DNA from: Vreelandella populi
GTDB taxonomy: Bacteria > Pseudomonadota > Gammaproteobacteria > Pseudomonadales > Halomonadaceae
Direction of reading: 5' to 3'
DNA: 64,000 nt
Assembly (NCBI RefSeq): GCF_003989825.1
Contig: NZ_RZHE01000008.1
Location: 248,001-312,000, forward strand
Shown here: piece by piece, positions 46,434 through 55,616 of the stretch
How positions within the stretch are numbered: position 1 is the first letter of the stretch
Layout: every line of letters starts with the position of its first letter
Notes under the pieces: model-generated
Told to the model about the DNA's origin: nothing
The model's database searches: none
The model's input: the letters and a program-made list of their open reading frames with translations, nothing else
Made by a program: the position numbers and the translations under genes

Positions 46434-47006
46434 ATGCATAAGCTACACACAGGTTTTAGCCTGATACTGGTGTCTTTATTAGTGCTCGCTGGATGCGGTG
46501 GGTCGGAAGAAGAGCCGCTACGTGAATTGCCAGAGCAGACATCTGCTCCCGCTCAAGTGGATGCGCCGGCCGTTGTAGATGAGCAGGTCGACCCATTGAA
46601 TGTGACGATTTCTACATCCGTTTCACTGCGCAGTGACCGCCGCCTGATGGTAGAAGGCGAGACCAATTTGCCTGACAGTGCCCAGGTGCAGGTTGTTGTC
46701 GAACGTGAGTTGAGCCGCGTTCGTTGGCAGTCACGCACCGCGGTAAGCGATGGGCGCTTTAGCGCTGGGCCATTTGGTTCAGGAAGTGGTCTGCCGGATG
46801 GTGGGTACATGGTCCATGTACAACTCTCTGAAGCAAGTGTTCAGCCGGAAACTGTGCGCGAGCGTATTGGTGATAGAGGCGAGTATTTGGCGGGAGAGCT
46901 GGTCAGCCAGTCCCGCCATGGGTTAGGTCAGGTAGCCACCTACTCACGCCGTTTCTTGGTGGGGGATGAACCAAGACGTACACGTGACCAGGTGGAAGTT
47001 CATTAA
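46434..47006 (+). CDS. Predicted lipoprotein of unknown function
   Basis: A 190-residue exported protein with a type II signal peptide (positive start MHKLH, hydrophobic core, lipobox LAGC with Cys21). The mature part is mostly beta-strand-like (VTISTSVSLRSDRRLMVEGE, QVQVVVERELSRVRW) with no recognisable catalytic motif, suggesting an immunoglobulin-like fold. A GAGGAAG site precedes the ATG. Confidence 0.72.
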   Translation: MHKLHTGFSLILVSLLVLAGCGGSEEEPLRELPEQTSAPAQVDAPAVVDEQVDPLNVTISTSVSLRSDRRLMVEGETNLPDSAQVQVVVERELSRVRWQSRTAVSDGRFSAGPFGSGSGLPDGGYMVHVQLSEASVQPETVRERIGDRGEYLAGELVSQSRHGLGQVATYSRRFLVGDEPRRTRDQVEVH

Positions 47007-47025
47007 ACGATAGGGGAGAGATGCT

Positions 47026-47550
47026 TTAGACAGAACGCCAATGCGCTAACAGTACCGCATGAATTGCCGTATCAGAAGGCGCTTTTGCAAAATGCTCAAG
47101 AACAAAACGCTCATCGCGCAAAATGAGATAATGCCCTGCTTTATGGAATACATGCGTTGGGCCAAGTAGCAGCAGATCATTAGCCGCGACTGGTGTAAAG
47201 TCCGTATCAGGGCCGGGGGTAGCCATGACGCACGGCGCCTTCCAATCAATATTTAAAGACAGGTAGTGCGGAACAGTTATCGTGGTTGCCTGTACTTGCT
47301 CCCAGGGGAGAGGGCCAGTATGGGTCAACGTCAATAGCTGAGGAGCAGTATCACCTTCCAATAGGGTAGCCAGCGAGCAATCCAATGCCTCGGCAAGCGC
47401 AACTAAGCGCTCATGACCGATTTGCTTGATTGCCCCAGACTCCCAGTAAGAAATGGTGACATCAGACACACCAACTTTGCGCGCCAAGGCAGCCTTATTA
47501 AGCTTGGCCCTAAGCCGCAATTGCTTGATACGTGAGCCTAGCGATTCCAT
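47026..47550 (-). CDS. XRE family transcriptional regulator with sensor-like C-terminal domain
   Basis: A 174-residue protein: an HTH_3/XRE domain at about 6-62 (RKVGVSDVTISYWESG) and a C-terminal part (about 75-170) with beta-strand pattern resembling the S24/LexA-type or HTH-associated peptidase-like domain, though I do not see a convincing Ser/Lys dyad. AGGAAAT precedes the ATG at 47550. It is divergent from gltX, and a dyad lies between them. Confidence 0.85.
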   Translation of the reverse strand: MESLGSRIKQLRLRAKLNKAALARKVGVSDVTISYWESGAIKQIGHERLVALAEALDCSLATLLEGDTAPQLLTLTHTGPLPWEQVQATTITVPHYLSLNIDWKAPCVMATPGPDTDFTPVAANDLLLLGPTHVFHKAGHYLILRDERFVLEHFAKAPSDTAIHAVLLAHWRSV

Positions 47551-47650
47551 TTCGATTTCCTATAAATGAGCGTTATCAGCTCGTTAAGTTAACTTTTACC
47601 ACTTATACGGTGATAGAAGCATTCTAGATGCATTTAAAGCTCTTTTTTAT

Positions 47651-47695
47651 GCACAATCGCCAATTTTGGCGACAGCACAATTCTATGCGATTGTG
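47651..47695. promoter_or_regulatory. Nested inverted repeats upstream of gltX
   Basis: CACAATCGC (47652-47660) is matched by GCGATTGTG (47687-47695). Inside is a second dyad, CGCCAA/TTGGCG (47658-47671), which shares bases with the first, and the heptamer GCACAAT occurs twice (47651, 47675). The arms could form alternative hairpins or serve as binding sites for the divergent XRE regulator. Confidence 0.45.
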
Positions 47696-47798
47696 TAAAA
47701 CCGCGCATCCTGAAATCTATAACCTTATTACGTTTACTTTGACGCTTATATACGTAAGACGTTCCCTCCATGACGCTGTTGGTTGTGCGTAGGGTAGG

Positions 47799-47804
47799 TA
47801 TAAT
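47799..47804 (+). promoter_or_regulatory. -10 element upstream of gltX
   Basis: A perfect TATAAT 34 bases before the gltX start codon. A -35 at the right spacing (CTGTTG, 17-base gap) is weak. Confidence 0.45.
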
Positions 47805-47837
47805 ATTGCTACGCTTTCTCGCTATAAGGATGTCTTG

Positions 47838-49316
47838 ATGACCGTTCGCACTCGCATAGCCCCTTCCCCCACGGGTGACCCCCACGTTGGTACGGCTTAT
47901 ATTGCGCTGTTTAATTTATGCTTCGCGCGTCAGCATGGCGGGCAGTTTATCTTGCGTATCGAAGATACGGACCGCGTACGCTCAACGCCTGAATCCGAAC
48001 AGATGATTCTGGATTCCCTGCGCTGGCTAGGACTTGAGTGGGATGAAGGTCCAGACGTAGGCGGCCCGCATGGGCCATACCGTCAAAGTGAGCGGGGGGA
48101 AATCTATGCCCAGTATGCTCAACAACTCCTGGACGCCGGTCACGCTTTTAAATGCTATCGCACTACCGAAGAGCTGGATGCGCTGCGCGAATCGCGCAAG
48201 GAAGCCGGCCTGCAGCTTGCATTCAAGCCGAGCGATTTAGCGCTGGATGATGCGGAAGTAGCTCGCCGTGAGCAGGAAAACTGGCCCTATGTCGTGCGCA
48301 TGAATGTGCCAAGCGAAGGCGTCTGCGTTGTGAAGGACATGCTGCGAGGGACGATTGAAGTCGACTGGGCACAAATTGACGCTCAGGTGCTGCTCAAGTC
48401 CGATGGCATGCCGACTTACCATCTGGCCAATGTGGTTGATGATCACTTGATGGGCATCACCCACGTACTGCGTGGCGAGGAGTGGATCAACTCGGCGCCC
48501 AAACATCAGCTGCTGTACGAGTACTTTGGCTGGGAAATGCCCGAGCTGTGCCATATGCCGCTGTTGCGCAACCCTGATAAATCAAAACTTTCCAAGCGTA
48601 AAAACCCTACCTCGATCAATTACTATCGTCGGATGGGCTTTTTGCCCCAGGCGGTTACCAACTACCTGGGACGCATGGGCTGGTCGATGCCCGATGAGCG
48701 CGAAAAGTTTAGCTTGCCCGATATGATGGAAGAGTTCGATATTCAGCGTGTGTCACTAGGTGGACCGGTATTTGACCTTGAAAAGCTGACCTGGCTCAAC
48801 GGGGTGTACATTCGCGAAGATCTTGATGATGACGCCCTGCTTAACGCGCTACGCGAATGGGCGTTCAATGACACTTATATCAAGCAGATACTGCCTCAGG
48901 TGCGTCCGCGGGTAGAAACACTTTCACAGGTAATGCCGCTGGCGGGGCACTTCTTTTCAGGGTTGCCTGAACTGAGCGAGGATGACTTCAATAGCGTCAA
49001 ACTTGAGAAAGAAGAGCTGGTGAAACTGCTGCAGTTCTTGGTATGGCGCCTTGAGGCCGTGCCGGCTTGGAATAAAGAGGCATTGCTTGAAGAGGTGAAA
49101 AGTCTTGCAGTCCACTTTGAGCTAAAAATGAAGGCGTTCCTGGCGCCTGTGTTTGTCGCCATTACCGGAAGCACGTCCAGTACGTCAGTAATGGATGCAA
49201 TGGCGATTCTGGGCTCGGATGTAACCCGGGCACGCCTGCGCAGTGCCATTGATGTGCTGGGTGGGGTTTCCAAGAAGCAGGCGAAACGCTTCGAGAAAGA
49301 GTATCGGGACCTGTAA
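47838..49316 (+). CDS. gltX: Glutamyl-tRNA synthetase
   Basis: A 492-residue class I synthetase that charges tRNA-Glu. The HIGH-like motif is [13 protein letters not shown] and the KMSKS motif is KLSKRKNP. The N-terminal half resembles Pseudomonas GluRS closely. The segment where some bacterial GluRSs have a zinc-binding cysteine cluster carries none here. The start is ATG 47838 (AAGGA 8 bases upstream); a TTG just before it is in frame. It is followed by tRNA-Ala and tRNA-Glu, the latter being its own substrate. Confidence 0.96.
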   Translation: MTVRTRIAPSPTGDPHVGTAYIALFNLCFARQHGGQFILRIEDTDRVRSTPESEQMILDSLRWLGLEWDEGPDVGGPHGPYRQSERGEIYAQYAQQLLDAGHAFKCYRTTEELDALRESRKEAGLQLAFKPSDLALDDAEVARREQENWPYVVRMNVPSEGVCVVKDMLRGTIEVDWAQIDAQVLLKSDGMPTYHLANVVDDHLMGITHVLRGEEWINSAPKHQLLYEYFGWEMPELCHMPLLRNPDKSKLSKRKNPTSINYYRRMGFLPQAVTNYLGRMGWSMPDEREKFSLPDMMEEFDIQRVSLGGPVFDLEKLTWLNGVYIREDLDDDALLNALREWAFNDTYIKQILPQVRPRVETLSQVMPLAGHFFSGLPELSEDDFNSVKLEKEELVKLLQFLVWRLEAVPAWNKEALLEEVKSLAVHFELKMKAFLAPVFVAITGSTSSTSVMDAMAILGSDVTRARLRSAIDVLGGVSKKQAKRFEKEYRDL

Positions 49317-49339
49317 ATCGTTAAGCTGATCGCTCTGGG

Positions 49340-49377
49340 AAACGCCATTTTCCGTAGCCCTTATGAATTTGGCGTTT
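49340..49377 (+). terminator. Weak terminator-like hairpin after gltX
   Basis: An 8-bp stem (49340-49347 with 49370-49377) with a long 22-base loop and only a short T tract. It may be incidental. Confidence 0.3.
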
Positions 49378-49445
49378 TCCTGTGTTCGAGAGGGTTGACG
49401 AAGGCGAGGGTAATCAGTACTATACGCTCCGTCTTCAGGACATGT

Positions 49446-49521
49446 GGGGCCTTAGCTCAGCTGGGAGAGCGCAACACTGGCAGTGTTGAGGTCAGCGGTT
49501 CGATCCCGCTAGGCTCCACCA
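49446..49521 (+). tRNA. tRNA-Ala (GGC)
   Basis: A full 76-base cloverleaf: acceptor GGGGCCT with AGGCTCC, D-arm GCTCAGCTGGGAGAGC, anticodon stem CAACA/TGTTG with loop CTGGCAG (anticodon GGC), T-loop TTCGATC, and encoded CCA end. Confidence 0.97.
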
Positions 49522-49595
49522 CTATTGTTGATGATTCGGTTACAGTCATCGCAATGAGGTTGCTGACTAATAGTCGGTAGCTTGATCGTTCAACG

Positions 49596-49671
49596 TCCCA
49601 TTCGTCTAGTGGTCCAGGACACCGCCCTTTCACGGCGGTAACAGGGGTTCGAACCCCCTATGGGACGCCAT
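49596..49671 (+). tRNA. tRNA-Glu (UUC)
   Basis: A full 76-base cloverleaf: acceptor GTCCCAT with ATGGGAC, anticodon stem CCGCC/GGCGG with loop CTTTCAC (anticodon TTC), T-loop TTCGAAC, encoded GCCA end. It is 74 bases after tRNA-Ala and downstream of gltX. Confidence 0.97.
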
Positions 49672-50275
49672 CACTTTGCATGCTTCCCCATTTTTTAATA
49701 CAGCAATGATCTCATTCATTTGCTGTGTTTTTGCCTGTCCGCTGCTTCTTAAAAGCAAGCTAAATTCTCTCTTATTGCGAGGATTTTCGCTTGACTTGTC
49801 CACTTTTTGTGATCTTTTAGGCGAGTTGTGCACAACTCGTTATATCTGCTCAAAAAAATATTCAAAATAGATTATTTTGTTTAAAATCAATTACTTATGC
49901 AAGGTCAAAAAATAACCAATTTAAGGCTAGGCCACTGTTCATGGCGATTGCGGGACGTTTTCGAGTGGTTATAAACAAGCTTATCCACAGATAGTGTGGA
50001 AAACATTTTTCTAAACCCGCTGGCGAGAATGTCAAGCCTTATTGCCAGTATCAAGCCGCTTTTTTAAGTGGTGCTTTCGTCTACTGCCGTACATTAAGGT
50101 TGGGGTTCTGTCGCGGCTATAGAGCGCTGTGGAGGTGCTAGGAGGCAAGGCTATGGCTAGGGTGTTAATGGGACATAAAAAGCGCTAGGGCGAAAGACAA
50201 AGGGGCATTGGCTTGAGGGTATAAACCAAGAAGGCCACCCGTGGGTGGCCTTCTGAACGATTAAACGTCGAGCAA
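49672..50275. other. AT-rich intergenic region with DnaA-box-like sites
   Basis: About 600 non-coding bases, with a stretch at 49840-49910 that is almost all A/T. It carries a perfect DnaA box TTATCCACA (49981-49989), a one-mismatch box on the other strand (TGTGGAAAA, 49995-50003), TTGTCCACT (49796) and an 18-base palindrome (49822-49839) containing TTGTGCACA. It also has GATCTTTTAG at 49811. No credible gene. Confidence 0.6.
50230..50253 (-). terminator. Terminator-like hairpin after gltA
   Basis: A perfect 11-bp stem (50230-50240 with 50243-50253) closing on a very short loop, 23 bases past the gltA stop on the minus strand. The T tract is weak. Confidence 0.6.
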
Positions 50276-51562
50276 TTACTTCTTTGGATAATCGCGCTGA
50301 TCGTGGCCCGTGTACAGCTGGCGCGGACGACCGATCTTGTAGCTTTCGCTGAGCATTTCGTTCCAGTGGGAAATCCAGCCAATCGTGCGTGATACGGCAA
50401 AGATGACCGTAAACATGTTGGTGGGGATACCCATGGCTTTCAGAATGATGCCCGAGTAGAAGTCGACGTTCGGGTACAGCTTGCGTTCGATGAAGTACTC
50501 ATCTTCCAACGCAATCTGTTCAAGGCGCTTGGCAATCTTGAGCTGCGGATCATCGGCCAGGCCCAGTTCGGCCAGTACTTCATCGCAGGTCTCTTTCATT
50601 ACCTTGGCACGCGGATCAAAGTTGCGATAAACGCGGTGACCGAAGCCCATTAGCTTGAACGGATCTTCCTTGTCTTTAGCCTTGTCAACGAACCGCTGAA
50701 TGTTCTCTTCGGAATCGTCGCCGATTTCGTCAAGCATCATCAGTACGGCTTCGTTGGCGCCGCCGTGCGCCGGGCCCCAGAGTGCGGCAATGCCTGCGCT
50801 GATGCACGCAAACGGATTGGCGCCGGTCGAGCCTGCCAGGCGTACGGTAGAAGTGGACGCATTCTGCTCATGGTCGGCATGCAGCATGAAGATGCGATCC
50901 ATGGCTTTCGCGTAAACCGGATTGATTTTGTACTCTTCGCAAGGGTTGCTGAACATCATGTAGAGGAAGTTCTCTGCATAGTTCAGGTCATTGCGCGGAT
51001 AGTTGAACGGCTGGCCGATGTTGTACTTGTACGACATGGCGGCAATGGTAGGCATTTTCGCGATCAGACGAATAGCGCTAACCGTACGATCTTCTTCCTT
51101 GGTGATGTCCATATGGTCATGGTAGAACGCCGCCAGGCCGCCAACTACGCCACACAGAATGGACATCGGGTGCGCATCACGGCGGAACCCTTTGAAGAAG
51201 TTATTAATCTGATCATGCACCATCGTATGGTTACGAATACGCGCAGCGAAATCAGCGTACTGCTCGTCATTAGGCAGTTCGCCAAAGAACAGCGTATAGC
51301 ACATCTCAACAAAGTTGGACTCTTTTGCCAATTGATCAATGGGGTAGCCGCGGTGCAGCAGTACGCCCTTGCCGCCATCGATATAGGTAATGGCAGATTG
51401 GCAAGAAGAGGTGGCCATAAAGCCGGGGTCGTAGGTGAACAGGCCTTCGGCCCCCAGGCCGCGAACGTCAATAACGTCGGGGCCAAGAGTGCCGGAGTAC
51501 ATGGGCAGCTCGATCGTTTTGTCTAGACCGTCTACCGTCAATGTTGCTTTCCTGTCAGCCAT
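50276..51562 (-). CDS. gltA: Citrate synthase (type II, NADH-sensitive form)
   Basis: A 428-residue citrate synthase of the larger Gram-negative type, with the extra N-terminal beta domain and the catalytic segments [16 protein letters not shown] and [13 protein letters not shown]. It condenses acetyl-CoA with oxaloacetate, the first step of the TCA cycle. It is divergent from sdhC with a 500-base gap. AGGAGG-like sequence lies just before the ATG. Confidence 0.96.
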   Translation of the reverse strand: MADRKATLTVDGLDKTIELPMYSGTLGPDVIDVRGLGAEGLFTYDPGFMATSSCQSAITYIDGGKGVLLHRGYPIDQLAKESNFVEMCYTLFFGELPNDEQYADFAARIRNHTMVHDQINNFFKGFRRDAHPMSILCGVVGGLAAFYHDHMDITKEEDRTVSAIRLIAKMPTIAAMSYKYNIGQPFNYPRNDLNYAENFLYMMFSNPCEEYKINPVYAKAMDRIFMLHADHEQNASTSTVRLAGSTGANPFACISAGIAALWGPAHGGANEAVLMMLDEIGDDSEENIQRFVDKAKDKEDPFKLMGFGHRVYRNFDPRAKVMKETCDEVLAELGLADDPQLKIAKRLEQIALEDEYFIERKLYPNVDFYSGIILKAMGIPTNMFTVIFAVSRTIGWISHWNEMLSESYKIGRPRQLYTGHDQRDYPKK

Positions 51563-51902
51563 GCTGGCCTCCTTTCGGATTCGGGTTGGGACGTAAAGTC
51601 ATTGTTTCGCTTACCGCGCCGGCGAAAAGGTTTGCCCACTATAGAAGCGTGCGACATTTTGTCAATTGGGCAAAACGCTAGGCATGGTGAATGCAAACAA
51701 GGTTATGCAGAGCTTATTTTTGTGAATAATATTTGTATATGGACGATACTGATCATAGTAGCGAAGTGTTAGAGCTTTGACGACTTCTTAACAGGCTTAT
51801 CAAATGATCTAAGCTCTGTCACTATATCGATGCTGCATCGCAAAATCGACTCGGGTTGGCCGCTTTTTTTTGCACCATAGTCGAGTTAGGCCCGAGTTCG
51901 GT
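51563..51902. other. gltA side of the gltA-sdhC intergenic region
   Basis: AT-rich non-coding DNA that must hold the gltA promoter on the minus strand. I could not assign a convincing promoter or operator in it. Confidence 0.4.
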
Positions 51903-51931
51903 TTGTCAGCAGGGGCGAAGGTTCTTATAAT
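51903..51931 (+). promoter_or_regulatory. Sigma-70 promoter of the sdh operon
   Basis: TTGTCA (51903-51908) and TATAAT (51926-51931) are separated by exactly 17 bases: five of six and six of six matches to the consensus. Transcription from about 51938 would give a 125-base leader before sdhC. Confidence 0.7.
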
Positions 51932-51961
51932 CCTCGGCGCGCGACCGGGAGGTAGGTGGTC

Positions 51962-52066
51962 GTGCTTGACTTGGCAAACGGCCGAGCCCCTTCCAGCAAC
52001 CACTGCCCGCTCGGGCTATGCCCGACCTGTCGCAGAGCGGGCCAAGAGAGTGTGTATAAGCCGTGA
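51962..52066 (+). CDS. Candidate sdhC leader peptide (34 codons)
   Basis: A short frame in the sdh leader with a GTG start 9 bases after GGGAGG. It encodes 34 residues including a cysteine cluster (HCPLGLCPTC), and its TGA stop overlaps the sdhC GTG start (GTGA). sdhC itself has only a weak, distant AAGAGAG site, so coupling to the leader frame could supply its ribosomes. No homologue known to me; it could be chance. Confidence 0.4.
   Translation: MLDLANGRAPSSNHCPLGLCPTCRRAGQESVYKP
52005..52042 (+). promoter_or_regulatory. Stem-loop just upstream of sdhC
   Basis: GCCCGCTC (52005-52012) pairs with GAGCGGGC (52035-52042), and inside it CGGGC/GCCCG (52012-52016 with 52020-52024) forms a nested hairpin. 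It ends 20 bases before the sdhC start and lies within the leader frame. Confidence 0.5.
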
Positions 52067-52440
52067 ATAGCAAACGACCCGTAAATCTAGATCTAACTAC
52101 GATACACTTCCCACTGCCGGCCCTGACGTCGATCACCCACCGTGTTACGGGTGTCATCCTGTTCGTTGGCCTGGTATTCGCTTTTTGGGCGTTGGGCAAG
52201 TCACTGTCCTCTCCGGCAGGCTTCGATGCGGTTAGCAACGCACTGGCCAACAACTTACTGGCCAAGTTTGTTGCCTGGGGGCTGCTGTCCGCTCTGGCGT
52301 TCCATTTCGTGGCAGGGATTAAGCACCTGTTAATGGATGCGGATATCGGTGTGACTCTTGAAGGTAGCATACAAAAAGCACAGATCACCGTAGTGGTCAG
52401 TGCGGTTCTGATTATTCTGGCAGGAGTCTGGGTATGGTAA
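52063..52440 (+). CDS. sdhC: Succinate dehydrogenase cytochrome b556 subunit
   Basis: A 125-residue membrane anchor subunit with three helices. The N-terminal NSKRPVNLDLTTIHFP and SITHRVTGVILF are family hallmarks, and the heme-ligand histidine is expected in FHFVAGIKHLLMD. The GTG start at 52063 is supported by family N-termini. It overlaps sdhD by seven bases. Confidence 0.95.
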   Translation: MNSKRPVNLDLTTIHFPLPALTSITHRVTGVILFVGLVFAFWALGKSLSSPAGFDAVSNALANNLLAKFVAWGLLSALAFHFVAGIKHLLMDADIGVTLEGSIQKAQITVVVSAVLIILAGVWVW

Positions 52441-52781
52441 CCAACATCACAAGTTTTGGCCGCAGCGGGCTGTCTGACTGGTTGATGCAGCGCGTTTCTG
52501 CGGTTGTGCTGGCCGTTTATACGGTCTTTATGGTTGCTTACCTGCTGTTTAATCCAGATCTTGATTACTACACCTGGAGCAGCCTTTTTAACCAAACGTG
52601 GATGCGGATCTTCTCGCTGCTAGCCTTTATTTCCATTGCAGCACACGCGTGGATTGGCCTGTGGACCGTAACTACCGATTATCTCAAGTCCACTCGCCTG
52701 CGCGTGGGTGCCCAGACGCTGATCATTCTGGCCATCTTCGTCTATCTGGTGTGGGGCATTCAAATTCTGTGGGGAGCTTGA
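52434..52781 (+). CDS. sdhD: Succinate dehydrogenase membrane anchor subunit D
   Basis: A 115-residue three-helix anchor subunit (SGLSDWLMQRVSAVVLAVYT at the N-terminus; AHAWIGLWTVTTDYLK containing the conserved His and quinone-site region). It overlaps sdhC and precedes sdhA by 3 bases. Confidence 0.94.
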   Translation: MVTNITSFGRSGLSDWLMQRVSAVVLAVYTVFMVAYLLFNPDLDYYTWSSLFNQTWMRIFSLLAFISIAAHAWIGLWTVTTDYLKSTRLRVGAQTLIILAIFVYLVWGIQILWGA

Positions 52782-52784
52782 TAC

Positions 52785-54557
52785 ATGTCTAACCTTCGTA
52801 GCCTGACGTTTGACGCCATTATTATTGGTGGCGGTGGCGCTGGCCTGCGCGCTGCTCTGGAGCTGGCCAAATCCGGTAAGAAGACAGCCGTTCTTTCCAA
52901 AGTGTTCCCGACACGCTCCCACACCGTTTCTGCTCAGGGTGGTATTACCTGTGCTATCGCCTCCGCCGACCCTGAAGATGATTGGCGCTGGCACATGTAC
53001 GACACCGTTAAAGGCGGCGATTATATTGCCGACCAGGACGCGTCGGAGTACATGTGTTCTGAAGGCCCTAAAGCCGTATTTGAGCTTGAGCACATGGGTC
53101 TGCCGTTCTCCCGCTTTGATAACGGTCGTATTTACCAGCGCCCATTTGGCGGTCAGTCCAAGAACTTTGGTGAAGGCGGCCAGGCAGCACGTACCTGTGC
53201 GGCGGCTGACCGTACCGGCCACGCGCTGCTGCACACGCTTTACCAGAACAACCTGAAGAACAACACGACGTTCTTGAATGAGTGGTACGCGGTTGATCTG
53301 GTGAAGAATGGCAGCGGTGATGTGGTGGGCTGTATCGCCATGTGCATCGAAACCGGCGAAGTCGTTCACGTTAAATCCAAGGCAACCGTGCTGGCGACCG
53401 GCGGTGCTGGCCGGATCTTTGCTTCGACCACCAATGCCTTGATCAATACAGGCGACGGTATCGGTATGGCACTGCGTGCTGGCTTCCCGATGCAGGACAT
53501 GGAAATGTGGCAGTTCCACCCGACCGGTATTTATGGTGCGGGCACGCTGGTCACGGAAGGTTGCCGCGGTGAAGGTGGCTACCTGATCAATAAAGACGGC
53601 GAGCGCTTCATGGAGCGTTACGCGCCCAACGCGAAAGACCTGGCGGGTCGTGACGTTGTTGCGCGCTCCATGGTTATGGAAATTCTCGAAGGCCGCGGCT
53701 GTGGTGAGAAGGGCGATCACGTCTTCCTAAAGCTTGACCACCTGGGCGAAGAAGTCCTGAGCAAGCGCCTGCCGGGTATCGTTGAGCTTTCCAAAACCTT
53801 CGCCCATGTTGATCCGGCGAAAGATCCGATTCCGGTCGTACCGACCTGCCACTATATGATGGGCGGTATTCCGACCAATATTCATGGTCAGGCGATTCTT
53901 CAGGACGAAAGCGGCAACGACCAGATCATCAACGGTCTGTTTGCCTGTGGTGAGGCGGCGTGTGTATCGGTTCACGGTGCTAACCGTCTCGGTGGGAACT
54001 CTTTGCTTGATTTGGTGGTCTTTGGACGTGCGGCCGGCATGTTTATTGAGGGCGCGCTGAACGAAGGTATCGAGTACCTGGATGCCTCCGAGTCTGACAT
54101 CGAATCCGCCATGAAGCGTATCACCCGTTGGAACGAGTCTGAAGGTGGTGAGAGTATTCCGGCGCTGAAAGCGGAACTTCAGGACATCATGCAAACTTCT
54201 TTCGGTGTATTCCGTGAAGAGAAAAACATGGTGGAAGGCGTTCAAAAGCTTGCCGACCTGCGCGGTCGTATTGCCAACGCCCACCTGCCTGACAAATCCA
54301 ACGCTTTCAACACTGCCCGTGTAGAAGCGCTGGAACTTGATAATCTGATGGAAGTGGCCGAAGCGACGGCAATTGCCGCCCTTGAGCGTAAAGAGAGCCG
54401 CGGTGCCCATTCACGTTACGATTACCCAGACCGTGATGACGTCAACTGGCTGAAACACTCGCTCTACTTCCCGCTCACCAAAGAGCTGAAGCAGCGCGAC
54501 GTCAACTTCAAGCCGAAAACTGTTGATACGTTCGAACCCAAGGTTCGTACCTACTAA
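52785..54557 (+). CDS. sdhA: Succinate dehydrogenase flavoprotein subunit
   Basis: A 590-residue catalytic subunit of complex II. It has the FAD motif [17 protein letters not shown], the histidine that binds FAD covalently in [13 protein letters not shown], and the active-site region [21 protein letters not shown]. It oxidises succinate to fumarate at the inner membrane with SdhBCD. Confidence 0.97.
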   Translation: MSNLRSLTFDAIIIGGGGAGLRAALELAKSGKKTAVLSKVFPTRSHTVSAQGGITCAIASADPEDDWRWHMYDTVKGGDYIADQDASEYMCSEGPKAVFELEHMGLPFSRFDNGRIYQRPFGGQSKNFGEGGQAARTCAAADRTGHALLHTLYQNNLKNNTTFLNEWYAVDLVKNGSGDVVGCIAMCIETGEVVHVKSKATVLATGGAGRIFASTTNALINTGDGIGMALRAGFPMQDMEMWQFHPTGIYGAGTLVTEGCRGEGGYLINKDGERFMERYAPNAKDLAGRDVVARSMVMEILEGRGCGEKGDHVFLKLDHLGEEVLSKRLPGIVELSKTFAHVDPAKDPIPVVPTCHYMMGGIPTNIHGQAILQDESGNDQIINGLFACGEAACVSVHGANRLGGNSLLDLVVFGRAAGMFIEGALNEGIEYLDASESDIESAMKRITRWNESEGGESIPALKAELQDIMQTSFGVFREEKNMVEGVQKLADLRGRIANAHLPDKSNAFNTARVEALELDNLMEVAEATAIAALERKESRGAHSRYDYPDRDDVNWLKHSLYFPLTKELKQRDVNFKPKTVDTFEPKVRTY

Positions 54558-54584
54558 GCTCCGTATTGACGAGAGGGAGTTACA

Positions 54585-55295
54585 ATGTCCAATCTTCAGG
54601 TATCCGTATACCGTTATAATCCGGAAACCGACTCCGCACCCTATATGCAGGAGTTCCAGGTCGATACCAAGGGACGCGACATCATGGTGCTGGATGTTCT
54701 GCACCTGATGAAAGAGCAGGATAGCGGTCTGGCGTTCCGTCGCAGCTGCCGTGAGGGTGTCTGCGGCTCTGACGGTATGAACATGAATGGCAAGAATGGT
54801 CTGGCCTGTATCACGCCGTTGTCAGACGTTGTAAAAAACAACAAGCTGACCCTGCGCCCGCTGCCAGGCCTGCCGGTTATTCGTGACATGGTTGTGGATA
54901 TGGGAATCTTCTATAAGCAGTACGAGCGTATTCAGCCGTACCTGCAGAACGATACCCCGGCGCCGGCCATCGAGCGTCTGCAGTCACCTGAAGACCGTGA
55001 GAAGCTTGACGGTCTTTATGAGTGCATTCTGTGCGCCTGCTGTTCGACATCCTGCCCGTCGTTCTGGTGGAACCCGGACAAGTTCGTGGGGCCGGCCGGT
55101 CTGCTGCAGTCTTACCGCTTCCTGGCCGACTCGCGTGATAACGCTACCCGTGAGCGGTTGACCGATCTGGAAGACCCGTTTTCGGTGTTCCGCTGCCGTG
55201 GCATCATGAACTGTGTGGCGGTTTGCCCTAAAGGCTTAAACCCGACACGCGCCATCGGTAAAATCCGTGACTTGCTGCTCGCGGACGCAACATAA
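54585..55295 (+). CDS. sdhB: Succinate dehydrogenase iron-sulfur subunit
   Basis: A 236-residue subunit with three clusters: [2Fe-2S] (CREGVCGSDGMNMNGKNGLAC-type cysteines), [4Fe-4S] (ECILCACCSTSCP) and [3Fe-4S] (CRGIMNCVAVCPKGL). It passes electrons from SdhA to quinone. GAGGGAG precedes the ATG; a terminator follows. Confidence 0.97.
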   Translation: MSNLQVSVYRYNPETDSAPYMQEFQVDTKGRDIMVLDVLHLMKEQDSGLAFRRSCREGVCGSDGMNMNGKNGLACITPLSDVVKNNKLTLRPLPGLPVIRDMVVDMGIFYKQYERIQPYLQNDTPAPAIERLQSPEDREKLDGLYECILCACCSTSCPSFWWNPDKFVGPAGLLQSYRFLADSRDNATRERLTDLEDPFSVFRCRGIMNCVAVCPKGLNPTRAIGKIRDLLLADAT

Positions 55296-55431
55296 GTACC
55301 TTATGAGTAAATAAAATGCGATTGCCACGCAACAAGTCGCGTTTTACTACTTAAATCGTGGCGCTTCGCTTGTTATCATAGGGTTTGTCACAAGGTGCGG
55401 CGACGCGTCGCACCTTTGACCAGTCAAGTTT

Positions 55432-55460
55432 AAAAGCCGGTGCTGTGCGTACCGGCTTTT
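55432..55460 (+). terminator. Rho-independent terminator after sdhB
   Basis: A 10-bp perfect stem (55432-55441 with 55451-55460) with a 9-base loop, ending in TTTT. A second, GC-rich hairpin at 55392-55416 precedes it. Confidence 0.7.
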
Positions 55461-55616
55461 GAGCATGAACTGATAGAGAAACACTAGATTAGTAGGGCTT
55501 CCGGCCTCAGGTCGGCGCCGCCGGCAAATGTCCCGCCCCGCCGGCAGGGCAATAGCGATGTCGCTGTTTTTTGCAGCGATGCCGATACCACCCCATCAGT
55601 GCAGGGTGACCGAGAG

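Noticed and set aside
47634..47885. Minus-strand 83-codon frame across the gltX promoter
   Set aside because: It covers the promoter and start of gltX and has no family features.
49630..49833. Minus-strand 67-codon frame across tRNA-Glu
   Set aside because: It runs through the tRNA gene; chance open frame.
52620..53720. Long minus-strand open frame (366 codons) opposite sdhD/sdhA
   Set aside because: It is antisense to strongly conserved sdhA codons and low in family-like features; an artefact of codon bias. The same holds for minus frames at 58443-59519 (opposite sucB) and 61713-62777 (opposite sucC).
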